Origin: Gaiellasilicea sp035525905
GTDB taxonomy: Bacteria > Actinomycetota > Thermoleophilia > Gaiellales > Gaiellaceae
NCBI GenBank assembly: GCA_035525905.1
Contig: DATLDK010000160.1
Span: 1 to 8,981 of the forward strand
Reading direction: 5' to 3'
DNA length: 8,981 nt
Below, in pieces: positions 1-6,328 of the stretch. Made by a program: the position numbers and the translations under genes. The notes under the pieces are model-generated. The model saw only the letters and a list, made by a program, of their open reading frames with translations. It had not been told where the DNA came from and searched no databases. Each line of letters begins with the position of its first letter. Position 1 is the stretch's first letter.

Positions 1-143
1 CGCTCCTCGTCGTCTGCGGCAGCCGTCGGTAGGAAGCAGATGCGGGGGCGCGCGACACCGGCGAGCTCGAGCAGGAGCTCCTCGAGCTTCGAGGCGGGGT
101 CCAGGACGCCGCCGCCCCCGATGGCGAGGATGTGGCCGCTCAC
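1..143 (-). CDS. pepE: Peptidase E (S51 family), N-terminal fragment
   Basis: I translated the minus strand by hand from a GTG at 143-141. It reads on without a stop to the window edge, giving about 47 residues. The start (SGHILAIGGGG) followed by an acidic/leucine helix and then RPRICFLPTAAAD matches the N-terminus of the peptidase E / cyanophycinase-like S51 serine peptidases, which cleave Asp-X dipeptides in the cytoplasm. The catalytic Ser and His lie beyond the edge, so activity cannot be judged. It is divergent from ppdK with only 25 bp between start codons. No Shine-Dalgarno precedes the GTG. A TACACT hexamer ends 7 nt before it, which suggests a leaderless start. The family call rests on the first 47 residues only. 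Confidence 0.72.
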   Translation of the reverse strand, partial: MSGHILAIGGGGVLDPASKLEELLLELAGVARPRICFLPTAAADDEE

Positions 144-150
144 GCACGCG

Positions 151-160
151 AGTGTAGATT
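151..160. promoter_or_regulatory. Overlapping divergent -10 elements (pepE / ppdK)
   Basis: The ten bases AGTGTAGATT contain TAGATT on the plus strand (155-160), 8 nt before the ppdK ATG. They also contain TACACT on the minus strand (156-151), 7 nt before the pepE GTG. The two hexamers share the TA at 155-156. At this spacing transcription would begin at or within 1-2 nt of each start codon. No convincing -35 was found for either direction, and any -35 would lie inside the opposite gene. Confidence 0.55.
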
Positions 161-168
161 CCCCGCCG

Positions 169-2763
169 ATGCGCTTCGTCTACGACTTCGACCAGGACTC
201 GGGGGGCGGCGGGCGCGAGCTGCTCGGCGGCAAGGGGATCGGGCTCGCCGAGATGACCGCGCTCGGTGTTCCCGTACCGGCGGGCTTCACGATCACGACG
301 GACGCGTGCCGTGCGTACATGACCTCGAACGGAGAGCTGCCCGAGGGCCTCGAGGACGAGGTGGCCGAGCACATCGCCTCGCTCGAAGGCAAGGCCGGAA
401 AGCGCTTCGGCGATTCGGACGACCCGCTCCTCGTCTCGGTTCGCTCGGGCGCCGCGGTCTCGATGCCCGGGATGATGGACACGATCCTCAATCTCGGCCT
501 CAACGACGACGCCGTCGCCGGGCTGGCGAAGTCGACCGGCAACGAGCGTTTCGCGTACGACTCCTACCGCCGGCTGATCCAGATGTACGGCGAGGTCGTC
601 GACGGCGTCGAGGCGCACCGCTTCGAGCAGTCGCTCACGGACATGAAGGCCGCCCGTGGCGTCAAGCAGGACGTCGAGCTCACCGCGGCGGATCTCGCGG
701 AGCTGATCGAGACGTTCAAGCGGACTTACGCGGAAGAGACCGGAGCGCCCTTCCCTCAGGACGCTCGCGCCCAGCTCGAGAAGGCGGTGCGCGCCGTCTT
801 CGACTCGTGGGACTCGCCGCGAGCACAGGTCTACCGGCGCACCTACGAGATCCCCGACGAGCTCGGCACCGCGGTCAACGTGGTCCAGATGGTCTTCGGC
901 AACAAGGGCGAAGGCTCGGGAACCGGCGTCTGCTTCACCCGTGACCCGTCCACCGGTGAGAGCAGGCTCTACGGGGAGTTCCTCCAGAACGCCCAGGGCG
1001 AGGACGTCGTTGCAGGGATTCGCACGCCGGAGCCGATCGAGCGGATGCAGGAGCTCCTGCCCGAGGCATTCGCGCAGCTGCTCGCGACGATCCGCCGGCT
1101 GGAGGAGCACTACCGCGACATGCAGGACATCGAGTTCACGGTGGAGGACGGAAAGCTCTTCCTGCTGCAGACGCGGAGCGCGAAGAGAACCGCGGCAGCG
1201 GCGCTCCGGGCAGCCGTGGAGATGGTGGACGAGGAGCTGATCTCGAGAGAGGAGGCGGTTTCGCGGATCGATCCCGCGCAGCTCGACCAACTCTTGCACC
1301 CGATGATCGACCCCGGTGCGGACGTCCAGGCGGTGGCGAAGGGCCTGAACGCCTCGCCCGGCGCCGCGTCAGGGGCGATCGTCTTCGACGCCGACACCGC
1401 CGAGGAGCGCGGGAGGGCGGGCGAGAGCGTCATCCTCGTGCGCTGGGAGACCACGCCGGACGACTTCCACGGCATGGTGCAGGCGGCCGGGATCCTGACG
1501 GCGCACGGCGGGCTGACCTCGCACGCGGCGGTGGTGGCGCGCGGCATGGGGACGCCCTGCGTGACCGGGTGCGAGGCCCTGCACGTCGACACCCGCGCGA
1601 AGACGGCTCGTCTGGCGGGCCACGAGCTGAGGGAAGGGGACACGATCACGATCGACGGCGGCACGGGCGACGTGATCGTGGGCTCCGTGCCTCTAGTGCC
1701 GCCGCAGATCAACGACGACTTCTCGACGGTGCTCGAGTGGGCGGACTCGATCCGTCAGCTGCGCGTACGGACGAACGCGGACAATCCCGCGGACGCAGCG
1801 AAGGCACGTGAGTTCGGCGCGGAGGGGATCGGCCTCTGCCGGACGGAGCACATGTTCGCTGACGCCGACCGGCTCGGCCTCATGCGCGAGATGATCCTGG
1901 CGGGCGACGAGGAGGGGCGGCGTGCTGCGCTCGACCGGCTGCTGCCGGTGCAGCAAGGCGACTTCGAGGGGATCTTCGAGGCGATGGCCGGCCTGCCCGT
2001 GACGATCCGCCTGCTGGACTGGCCGCTGCACGAGTTCTTGCCTCCGCTCGAGGACGAGCAGGACGAGCAGATGCGGGAGCGGATCCGCTCCTTGCAGGAG
2101 GCGAACCCGATGCTCGGCTGGCGGGCCTGCCGGGTGGCGCTCTTCTATCCCGAGATCTACGAGATGCAGGTCCGCGCCATCGTCCGCGCCGCGATCGCGG
2201 TGCGGGAGCGCTCGAGCGCGCCGCTCGTCGAGATCATGATGCCGCTCGTCGGCTTCGGCGAGGAGCTGAAGCGGCTACGGGAGCTGACTGTGCGCGTCGC
2301 CGCCGAGGAGGGGGAGCTCGAGTACCTCGTCGGCACGATGGTCGAGCTGCCGCGTGCGTGCGTTCGCGCCGACGAGATCGCCGAGCATGCCGATTTCTTC
2401 TCCTTCGGCACGAACGATCTCACCCAGACGGCGCTCGGCCTGTCCCGCGACGACGCGGGCCGGGTCCTCTCGCACTATCTCGAGACCGGCGTGCTCGAGC
2501 GCGACCCCTTCGAGACGATCGACCAGGATGGCGTCGGCGACCTGATGGCGCTCGCGGTCGAGCGCGGCCGACGCACGCGGCCCGACCTCAAGCTCGGCAT
2601 CTGCGGCGAGCACGGCGGTGAGCCGAAGTCGGTCGCGTTCTGCCACCGGCTGGGGCTCGACTACGTCAGTTGCTCGCCGTACCGCGTCCCGCTCGCCCGC
2701 TTGGCCGCAGCGCAGGCGGCGCTGGCGGAGCAGGGCATCGCCGCCGTCGCGATCGGCGGCTAG
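169..2763 (+). CDS. ppdK: Pyruvate, phosphate dikinase
   Basis: PPDK interconverts pyruvate + ATP + Pi and PEP + AMP + PPi in the cytosol. I chose the ATG at 169 (protein begins MRFVYDFD) over an in-frame ATG at 40. The 40 start would add 43 low-complexity residues and run through pepE. From 169 the protein is 864 residues, the usual family size. Order of domains: N-terminal ATP-grasp (GGKGIGLAEMT near residue 22; MPGMMDTILNLGLND near 100; TRDPSTG; QTRSAKRT), then the swivelling phosphohistidine domain (GGLTSHAAVVARG, with His452 the phosphocarrier and Thr450 the site regulated in plant and some bacterial enzymes), then the C-terminal PEP/pyruvate barrel (LCRTEHMF, IMMPLVGF, SFGTNDLTQ, GICGEHGG with catalytic Cys812). 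All expected catalytic residues are present. Two motif positions carry Trp (618 and 651), which I find unusual. No Shine-Dalgarno is present, and a TAGATT -10 sits 8 nt before the ATG. It ends in a CTAG shared with the convergent rhomboid gene. No PPDK regulatory protein gene is visible. Confidence 0.96.
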   Translation: MRFVYDFDQDSGGGGRELLGGKGIGLAEMTALGVPVPAGFTITTDACRAYMTSNGELPEGLEDEVAEHIASLEGKAGKRFGDSDDPLLVSVRSGAAVSMPGMMDTILNLGLNDDAVAGLAKSTGNERFAYDSYRRLIQMYGEVVDGVEAHRFEQSLTDMKAARGVKQDVELTAADLAELIETFKRTYAEETGAPFPQDARAQLEKAVRAVFDSWDSPRAQVYRRTYEIPDELGTAVNVVQMVFGNKGEGSGTGVCFTRDPSTGESRLYGEFLQNAQGEDVVAGIRTPEPIERMQELLPEAFAQLLATIRRLEEHYRDMQDIEFTVEDGKLFLLQTRSAKRTAAAALRAAVEMVDEELISREEAVSRIDPAQLDQLLHPMIDPGADVQAVAKGLNASPGAASGAIVFDADTAEERGRAGESVILVRWETTPDDFHGMVQAAGILTAHGGLTSHAAVVARGMGTPCVTGCEALHVDTRAKTARLAGHELREGDTITIDGGTGDVIVGSVPLVPPQINDDFSTVLEWADSIRQLRVRTNADNPADAAKAREFGAEGIGLCRTEHMFADADRLGLMREMILAGDEEGRRAALDRLLPVQQGDFEGIFEAMAGLPVTIRLLDWPLHEFLPPLEDEQDEQMRERIRSLQEANPMLGWRACRVALFYPEIYEMQVRAIVRAAIAVRERSSAPLVEIMMPLVGFGEELKRLRELTVRVAAEEGELEYLVGTMVELPRACVRADEIAEHADFFSFGTNDLTQTALGLSRDDAGRVLSHYLETGVLERDPFETIDQDGVGDLMALAVERGRRTRPDLKLGICGEHGGEPKSVAFCHRLGLDYVSCSPYRVPLARLAAAQAALAEQGIAAVAIGG
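2760..2763. other. Shared palindromic stop (CTAG) of convergent genes
   Basis: The palindrome CTAG supplies the TAG stop of ppdK on the plus strand (2761-2763) and the TAG stop of the rhomboid gene on the minus strand (2762-2760). The two coding regions therefore overlap by four bases tail to tail. No hairpin with a T-run is visible around it, so any terminator must lie inside the facing gene or be factor-dependent. Confidence 0.9.
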
Positions 2764-3620
2764 TTCACGGCCGCGTACGAGACGGCGACGCTGGCCACGG
2801 CGACGGCCGCGAGGCCCAGGATCCCGACGAGACCCGGTTTGCCGTACGCAGCGTGGCCGCGCCCGAACCGGGAGAGCGCGAGGGCGGCGAGCGCGCCGCC
2901 GGCCAGGCCGCCGAAGTGGCCGCCGACCGAGATGTAGCGCGCGAAGACGAGCGTGAAGGCGAGATTGGCGACGAGGAGGCCGACGACGCTCCCAGGAAAC
3001 ACCGGGAATCCTTGGCGCTCGAGCACGAAGCAGGCGCCGATGACGCCGAAGATCGCGCCGGAGGCGCCGAGCGTTCCCGCGTCGGGCGAGAGCAGCAGCG
3101 CGCCCGCCGAGCCGGCGAGGCCCGAGACGAGATAGAGCGCCAGATACCGCGTCCGCCCCAGGGACGACTCGAGCGCGCTGCCCAGCAGCCAGAGCGAGTA
3201 CATGTTCATCGCGAGGTGGAACGGCCCGTAATGCATGAACATCGCGGTGACGAGGCGCCACCAATCCCCGTCGGCGACGTAGGGGCCGTAGAGCACTCCT
3301 TCGTCGTACACACGGCCCCCGACGCCGTTGATCGAGGCGCCGGCCGCGAGCGTGATCAGGTAGACGACGACGTTGATCCCGATCAGCACGCGCGTGACCA
3401 GGTCCGCGCCGCCGGCCCGCAGGGCCTGCGTCGGGCTGCGCCGGGGGATGCCACGGACCGCCTTCTGCCCGCCCGCGTGGTCGAGGCAGCGGATCCCGAC
3501 CGGAGCGAAAACCATGCAGTCGGGGCAGATCCCGCGGCTGCACTCCGAGCAGGAGACACGCGTCTCGCGATCGGGGTGGCGGTAGCACCGGAGGACGGTT
3601 GCCTCTTGGTCTGGGGCCAT
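2760..3620 (-). CDS. Rhomboid intramembrane serine protease with N-terminal zinc finger
   Basis: This is a 286-residue membrane protein. I chose the ATG at 3620 (MAPDQEATVL). The longer reading from 3653 would run into comB. Residues 12-48 hold eight regularly spaced putative zinc ligands (C12, H15, C24, C27, C32, C35, C45, H48) in a B-box-like pattern, expected on the cytoplasmic side. About seven hydrophobic segments follow from residue 73. The rhomboid signature is complete: HLAMNM (H135, N139), GASGAIFG with catalytic Ser187, and GGHFGG with catalytic His235. Rhomboids cleave membrane-anchored substrates within the bilayer, and the substrate here cannot be guessed. The zinc-finger plus rhomboid arrangement occurs in actinobacteria, where its role is not well established. 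The gene is divergent from comB with 21 bp between starts and convergent with ppdK. There is no Shine-Dalgarno, and TAGGCT ends 7 nt before the ATG. Confidence 0.93.
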   Translation of the reverse strand: MAPDQEATVLRCYRHPDRETRVSCSECSRGICPDCMVFAPVGIRCLDHAGGQKAVRGIPRRSPTQALRAGGADLVTRVLIGINVVVYLITLAAGASINGVGGRVYDEGVLYGPYVADGDWWRLVTAMFMHYGPFHLAMNMYSLWLLGSALESSLGRTRYLALYLVSGLAGSAGALLLSPDAGTLGASGAIFGVIGACFVLERQGFPVFPGSVVGLLVANLAFTLVFARYISVGGHFGGLAGGALAALALSRFGRGHAAYGKPGLVGILGLAAVAVASVAVSYAAVN

Positions 3621-3626
3621 CGCAAT

Positions 3627-3633
3627 TAGCCTA
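3627..3633. promoter_or_regulatory. Overlapping divergent -10 elements (rhomboid / comB)
   Basis: In a 21-bp start-to-start gap, TAGCCT lies on the plus strand (3627-3632), 9 nt before the comB ATG. TAGGCT lies on the minus strand (3633-3628), 7 nt before the rhomboid ATG. Five bases are common to both hexamers. Neither gene has a Shine-Dalgarno, so both mRNAs would be leaderless or nearly so. The -35 regions, if any, lie inside the opposite coding sequences and are not recognisable. Confidence 0.5.
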
Positions 3634-3641
3634 GGCCAACC

Positions 3642-4322
3642 ATGAAGGTTCACGTCGCGTTCACGCCCGACGAGGCGGCCGCAGCCCCGACCGGCATCGT
3701 CATCGACGTGCTCCGCGCGACCTCGACGATCGCCCAGGCGCTCTCGGCGGGGTATCGGCGCGTCCTCTGCGTCCCCGAGATCGACCAGGCCCGGGCGCTG
3801 CGCTCGCAGCTCCGCGACAGCATCGTCGGCGGCGAGCGGGACGCGGTCCGGATCGAGGGTTTCGACGTCGGCGCCTCGCCACGGGAGTTCCTCGACGCCC
3901 GTGCGGAGACGCTGATCCTCTCGACGACGAATGGGACGCGGACGATCGTCACGGCCTCGAAGCGGTGCGACGAGGTTCTGATCGGGAGCCTGCTCAACCT
4001 GGCCGCGGTTGCCGGCGTCGCGCGGGACCGCGGGGAGGACGTGGTCATTCTCTGCGCCGGGTACAAAGGCGCGTTCGCCCTCGACGACGCCTACTGCGCG
4101 GGCAGGTTCGTGCAGCTCCTGGACGCCGAGCCGACCGACGCCGCGGTTGCGGCGGAGGTGATCGCGGCCACCTATCCGAGCGCGCTGGCGGGACTCACCG
4201 CCCGGACGTACGGACCGCCGGGCCTGGAGGAGGACATCGCCTTCTGTGCCCGTGAGAGCCTGCTCGACGTGGTCCCGCGCTTCGCGGGCATGCAGGGACC
4301 GGCAGCCGAGATCGTCGTCTAG
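3642..4322 (+). CDS. comB: ComB-like 2-phosphosulfolactate phosphatase family protein
   Basis: This is a 226-residue soluble protein of the ComB family. Members are Mg-dependent acid phosphatases that hydrolyse 2-phospho-3-sulfolactate to 3-sulfolactate in archaeal coenzyme M synthesis. Family hallmarks are visible: VIDVLRATST (residues 20-29), GGERDAVRIEGFDVGASP (63-80) and LSTTNGTRT (93-101). The length is normal for the family. The biochemical name comes from methanogens. This bacterium is unlikely to make coenzyme M and no other com gene is nearby, so the true substrate is uncertain. The gene starts 21 bp from the divergent rhomboid gene, apparently leaderless, and ends 4 bp from the end of the convergent kinase gene. 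The family call is firm and the reaction is an inference from the family. Confidence 0.88.
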   Translation: MKVHVAFTPDEAAAAPTGIVIDVLRATSTIAQALSAGYRRVLCVPEIDQARALRSQLRDSIVGGERDAVRIEGFDVGASPREFLDARAETLILSTTNGTRTIVTASKRCDEVLIGSLLNLAAVAGVARDRGEDVVILCAGYKGAFALDDAYCAGRFVQLLDAEPTDAAVAAEVIAATYPSALAGLTARTYGPPGLEEDIAFCARESLLDVVPRFAGMQGPAAEIVV

Positions 4323-4326
4323 GAGG

Positions 4327-6279
4327 CTAGGCCGCCGCCGGAAGCAGCACGCGGAACGTCGAGCCTTGGCCGAGAGCGCTCTCGATCTCGATTCTGCCTC
4401 CGCTTTGGCTGACGAAGCCGTACGCCGTCGCGAGCCCGAGACCTGTCCCCTTGCCCGTGCCCTTCGTCGTGAAGAAGGGCTCGAGCGCCCTCGTGCGGGT
4501 CTCTTCGTCCATTCCCATCCCGGTGTCGGTCACCTCGACGGAGACGAAAGGCGCTCCCTCGAGCGCGAAGTCGCTCGTTGCGATCGTCAGACAACCGCCT
4601 CCGGGCATCGCATCGCGGCCGTTCAGGGCGAAGTTGACGACCACCTGCGCGAGCTGATCGGGATCGGTCTCCACCGCGGCGAGCCTCTCCGCCAGCGAGG
4701 TCGTCAGCTGCACCTCGGCGCCAAGCGTCCGTGCAAGCATCGACTCCAGGCCGCGGACGACGTCGTTGACGTCGATGCGCTGCGGCAGCAGCACCTGCTT
4801 GCGGCTGAACGCGAGCAGTTGCCGTGTGAGCGCAGCGGCATGGCCGGCGGCTTTCTGGATCTGGCAGACGTCCTCGGCGCGCGGGTCGTCGTGGTCGAAT
4901 GAGTGGGCGAGCAGCTCCGCATAGCCCGTGATCGCGGTCAGCATGTTGTTGAAATCGTGGGCGATTCCCCCGGCGAGCTGGCCGATCGCCTCCATCTTCT
5001 GCGACTGGCGCAGCTGCTCCTCGAGCTGCTTCTGCTCGGTGATGTCGAGCAGGAAGCCCTGGTGGCACAGAATCGTCCCCTCCTCGTCGCGAACGGGGAT
5101 CGTCTGGTCGAGTACCCACACAACGCGTCCGTCGCGCGCGAGGAAGCGGAATTCGCTGCGCGTCGGGATGCCTTGCTTCCGCGCCTCGCGGGCCAGCGCC
5201 GCCACGCGCTGACGGTCGTCGGGATGGATCCCATCGCGCGCCAGCTCGGGGCGGGCTGCCCACTCCTCGGGCGTGTAGCCGAGCAGCCCTTCGACCTGAG
5301 GGCTCATGTAGATCGTCGTGACAGGATCGTCGACGCTGTTCATGTAGGTGGCGAGGGGGATGTTCTCGATCAGTGACCGGTAACGCGTCTCTGCCACCCT
5401 GAGCTCCTCTTCGGCGGCGACCGTCTCGCTGATGTCGCGGATGAAGCCGACGAACGACGTTTTTTCGCCCTCGATCCTTGCGCTCGTCAGCTCGACGGGG
5501 AAGTTCGACCCGTCCGACCGCATCGCGGTCAGGCGCAGACGCTTCCCGAGCACCGTCACCTCACCGGTCTCGACATGGCGGCGGACGCCGTGGTCGTGGC
5601 CGTGTCGGAACTCCGGCGGGATGATCAAATCGCTGAGGCGGCGTCCGATCGCCTCCTCTCGCCGGTAACCGAAAGTCCTTTCCGCCGCGGGATTGAACTC
5701 GCGGACGATGCCCTCGTCGTCCATTGCGACGATGCAGTCCAGCGCCGACTCGACGATCGCGTGCCGCTCGTCGGCCTGGCGCGCTGCGGCCGCCAGCGCC
5801 GCACGCAGCCCGATCTCGGTCATCACGGCTGCCGCGAGACCTTCCGCGATCTCGATCTGGGCGGTGCTCCACTCGCGGGAGTGGCGGTCGATCGTGCACA
5901 GCACACCGACCACCTCACCCTCATCCGTTGTCAACGGCACGCCGAGATAGGCGCCGATCCCGAGTGTCGTGATCGTCGCTTCGTTTTGGGCGAGCGGGTG
6001 GATCTCCGTGTCTGCGATCACGAGCGGAGTCCCAGAAGAGACGACGTGCCGGCAAATCGTCTGGGACAACGACATGCGCTGCCCGGCGTCGATCTCGGGC
6101 AGACCGGTGATACCTGCGAAGACGATCTCGTCGGCGTCGCAGTCGGCCAGCGACACGAACGCGGCCGAGCTCTGGACGGCTTTCGCCGCGAGCCGGGCGA
6201 GCCGGTCGAATGTCTCGTCCTGCACGAAGCAAGCGGAGTCCTGAAGCACCATTGTCACGATCCGGTGATCGGCAGCCAT
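4327..6279 (-). CDS. GAF-PAS-PAS sensor histidine kinase, soluble, orphan
   Basis: This 650-residue protein has no transmembrane segment or signal peptide, so it should act in the cytoplasm. Domains in order: GAF (about 20-160), PAS (about 170-290, ending RDISE), PAS with a PAC end (about 296-415, ending LDITEQK), a dimerisation/phosphoacceptor helix with GGIAHDFNNML (phosphoacceptor His441), and a HATPase domain with N-box NFALNGRDAMP (549-559), DTGMGM (585-590) and PFFTTKGTGKGTGLGL (601-616). All catalytic boxes are intact. There is no receiver domain and no response-regulator gene in the window, so the partner is unknown. GAF and PAS domains suggest sensing of a small molecule, redox state or light, with no clue which. 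I chose the ATG at 6279, because a 23-residue in-frame extension to 6348 would cross imuB and both LexA boxes. An AGGAG lies only 3 nt from the ATG, and a GAF start at ATG 6252 is possible. It shares the double LexA operator with imuB. Confidence 0.93.
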   Translation of the reverse strand: MAADHRIVTMVLQDSACFVQDETFDRLARLAAKAVQSSAAFVSLADCDADEIVFAGITGLPEIDAGQRMSLSQTICRHVVSSGTPLVIADTEIHPLAQNEATITTLGIGAYLGVPLTTDEGEVVGVLCTIDRHSREWSTAQIEIAEGLAAAVMTEIGLRAALAAAARQADERHAIVESALDCIVAMDDEGIVREFNPAAERTFGYRREEAIGRRLSDLIIPPEFRHGHDHGVRRHVETGEVTVLGKRLRLTAMRSDGSNFPVELTSARIEGEKTSFVGFIRDISETVAAEEELRVAETRYRSLIENIPLATYMNSVDDPVTTIYMSPQVEGLLGYTPEEWAARPELARDGIHPDDRQRVAALAREARKQGIPTRSEFRFLARDGRVVWVLDQTIPVRDEEGTILCHQGFLLDITEQKQLEEQLRQSQKMEAIGQLAGGIAHDFNNMLTAITGYAELLAHSFDHDDPRAEDVCQIQKAAGHAAALTRQLLAFSRKQVLLPQRIDVNDVVRGLESMLARTLGAEVQLTTSLAERLAAVETDPDQLAQVVVNFALNGRDAMPGGGCLTIATSDFALEGAPFVSVEVTDTGMGMDEETRTRALEPFFTTKGTGKGTGLGLATAYGFVSQSGGRIEIESALGQGSTFRVLLPAAA

Positions 6280-6282
6280 TAC

Positions 6283-6297
6283 TCCTGTTTGACAGGA
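6283..6297 (-). repeat. Inverted repeat over the kinase ribosome-binding site
   Basis: On the minus strand TCCTGT-CAA-ACAGGA forms a perfect 6-bp stem with a 3-nt loop, followed directly by GTA and then the kinase ATG. The 3' arm contains the only Shine-Dalgarno-like sequence of this gene (AGGAG), so the folded mRNA would hide it. The same bases carry the imuB -35 (TTGACA) on the other strand, so the repeat could instead be part of an operator. Confidence 0.45.
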
Positions 6298-6316
6298 ACA
6301 CCTGTTCGGGTATAGA
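6289..6316 (+). promoter_or_regulatory. imuB promoter (TTGACA - 16 bp - TATAGA)
   Basis: A perfect -35 hexamer TTGACA (6289-6294) is separated by 16 bp from TATAGA (6311-6316), a four-of-six match to the -10 consensus. Predicted transcription starts near 6323, only about 6 nt before the imuB ATG at 6329. That start has no Shine-Dalgarno. This is the strongest sigma-70-type promoter in the window, and it is interleaved with two LexA boxes, as expected for a gene kept off until DNA damage. Confidence 0.7.
6296..6307. promoter_or_regulatory. LexA (SOS) box 1
   Basis: GAAC-ACCT-GTTC is a perfect palindrome in its outer eight bases, the Gram-positive/actinobacterial LexA form GAAC-N4-GTTC. It lies in the spacer between the -35 and -10 of imuB and 16 bp upstream of the kinase start. 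One inner position departs from the commonly quoted CGAACRNRYGTTCG consensus. Confidence 0.75.
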
Positions 6317-6326
6317 ACATACGTTC
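6315..6326. promoter_or_regulatory. LexA (SOS) box 2
   Basis: GAAC-ATAC-GTTC matches every core position of the Gram-positive LexA consensus GAACRNRYGTTC. It overlaps the last two bases of the imuB -10 and ends 2 bp before the imuB ATG. Its centre is 19 bp from that of box 1, nearly two helical turns, so two LexA dimers could bind on about the same face. A minus-strand TATGTT (6321-6316), a possible -10 for the kinase gene, lies inside it. Confidence 0.85.
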
Positions 6327-6328
6327 CC

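Noticed and set aside
40..168. N-terminal extension of PPDK from an ATG at 40
   Set aside because: The added 43 residues are low-complexity Ser/Pro/Arg, do not resemble PPDK, and are the antisense of a recognisable peptidase E start.
2275..3588. Long minus-strand ORF (437 codons) spanning the ppdK end and the rhomboid gene
   Set aside because: Arg/Pro-rich composition with no motif, in another frame of two well-supported genes; a GC-rich shadow.
2670..3629. Plus-strand ORF (319 codons) opposite the rhomboid gene
   Set aside because: Highly charged Arg/Glu/Asp composition typical of an antisense shadow; the rhomboid reading has full catalytic motifs.
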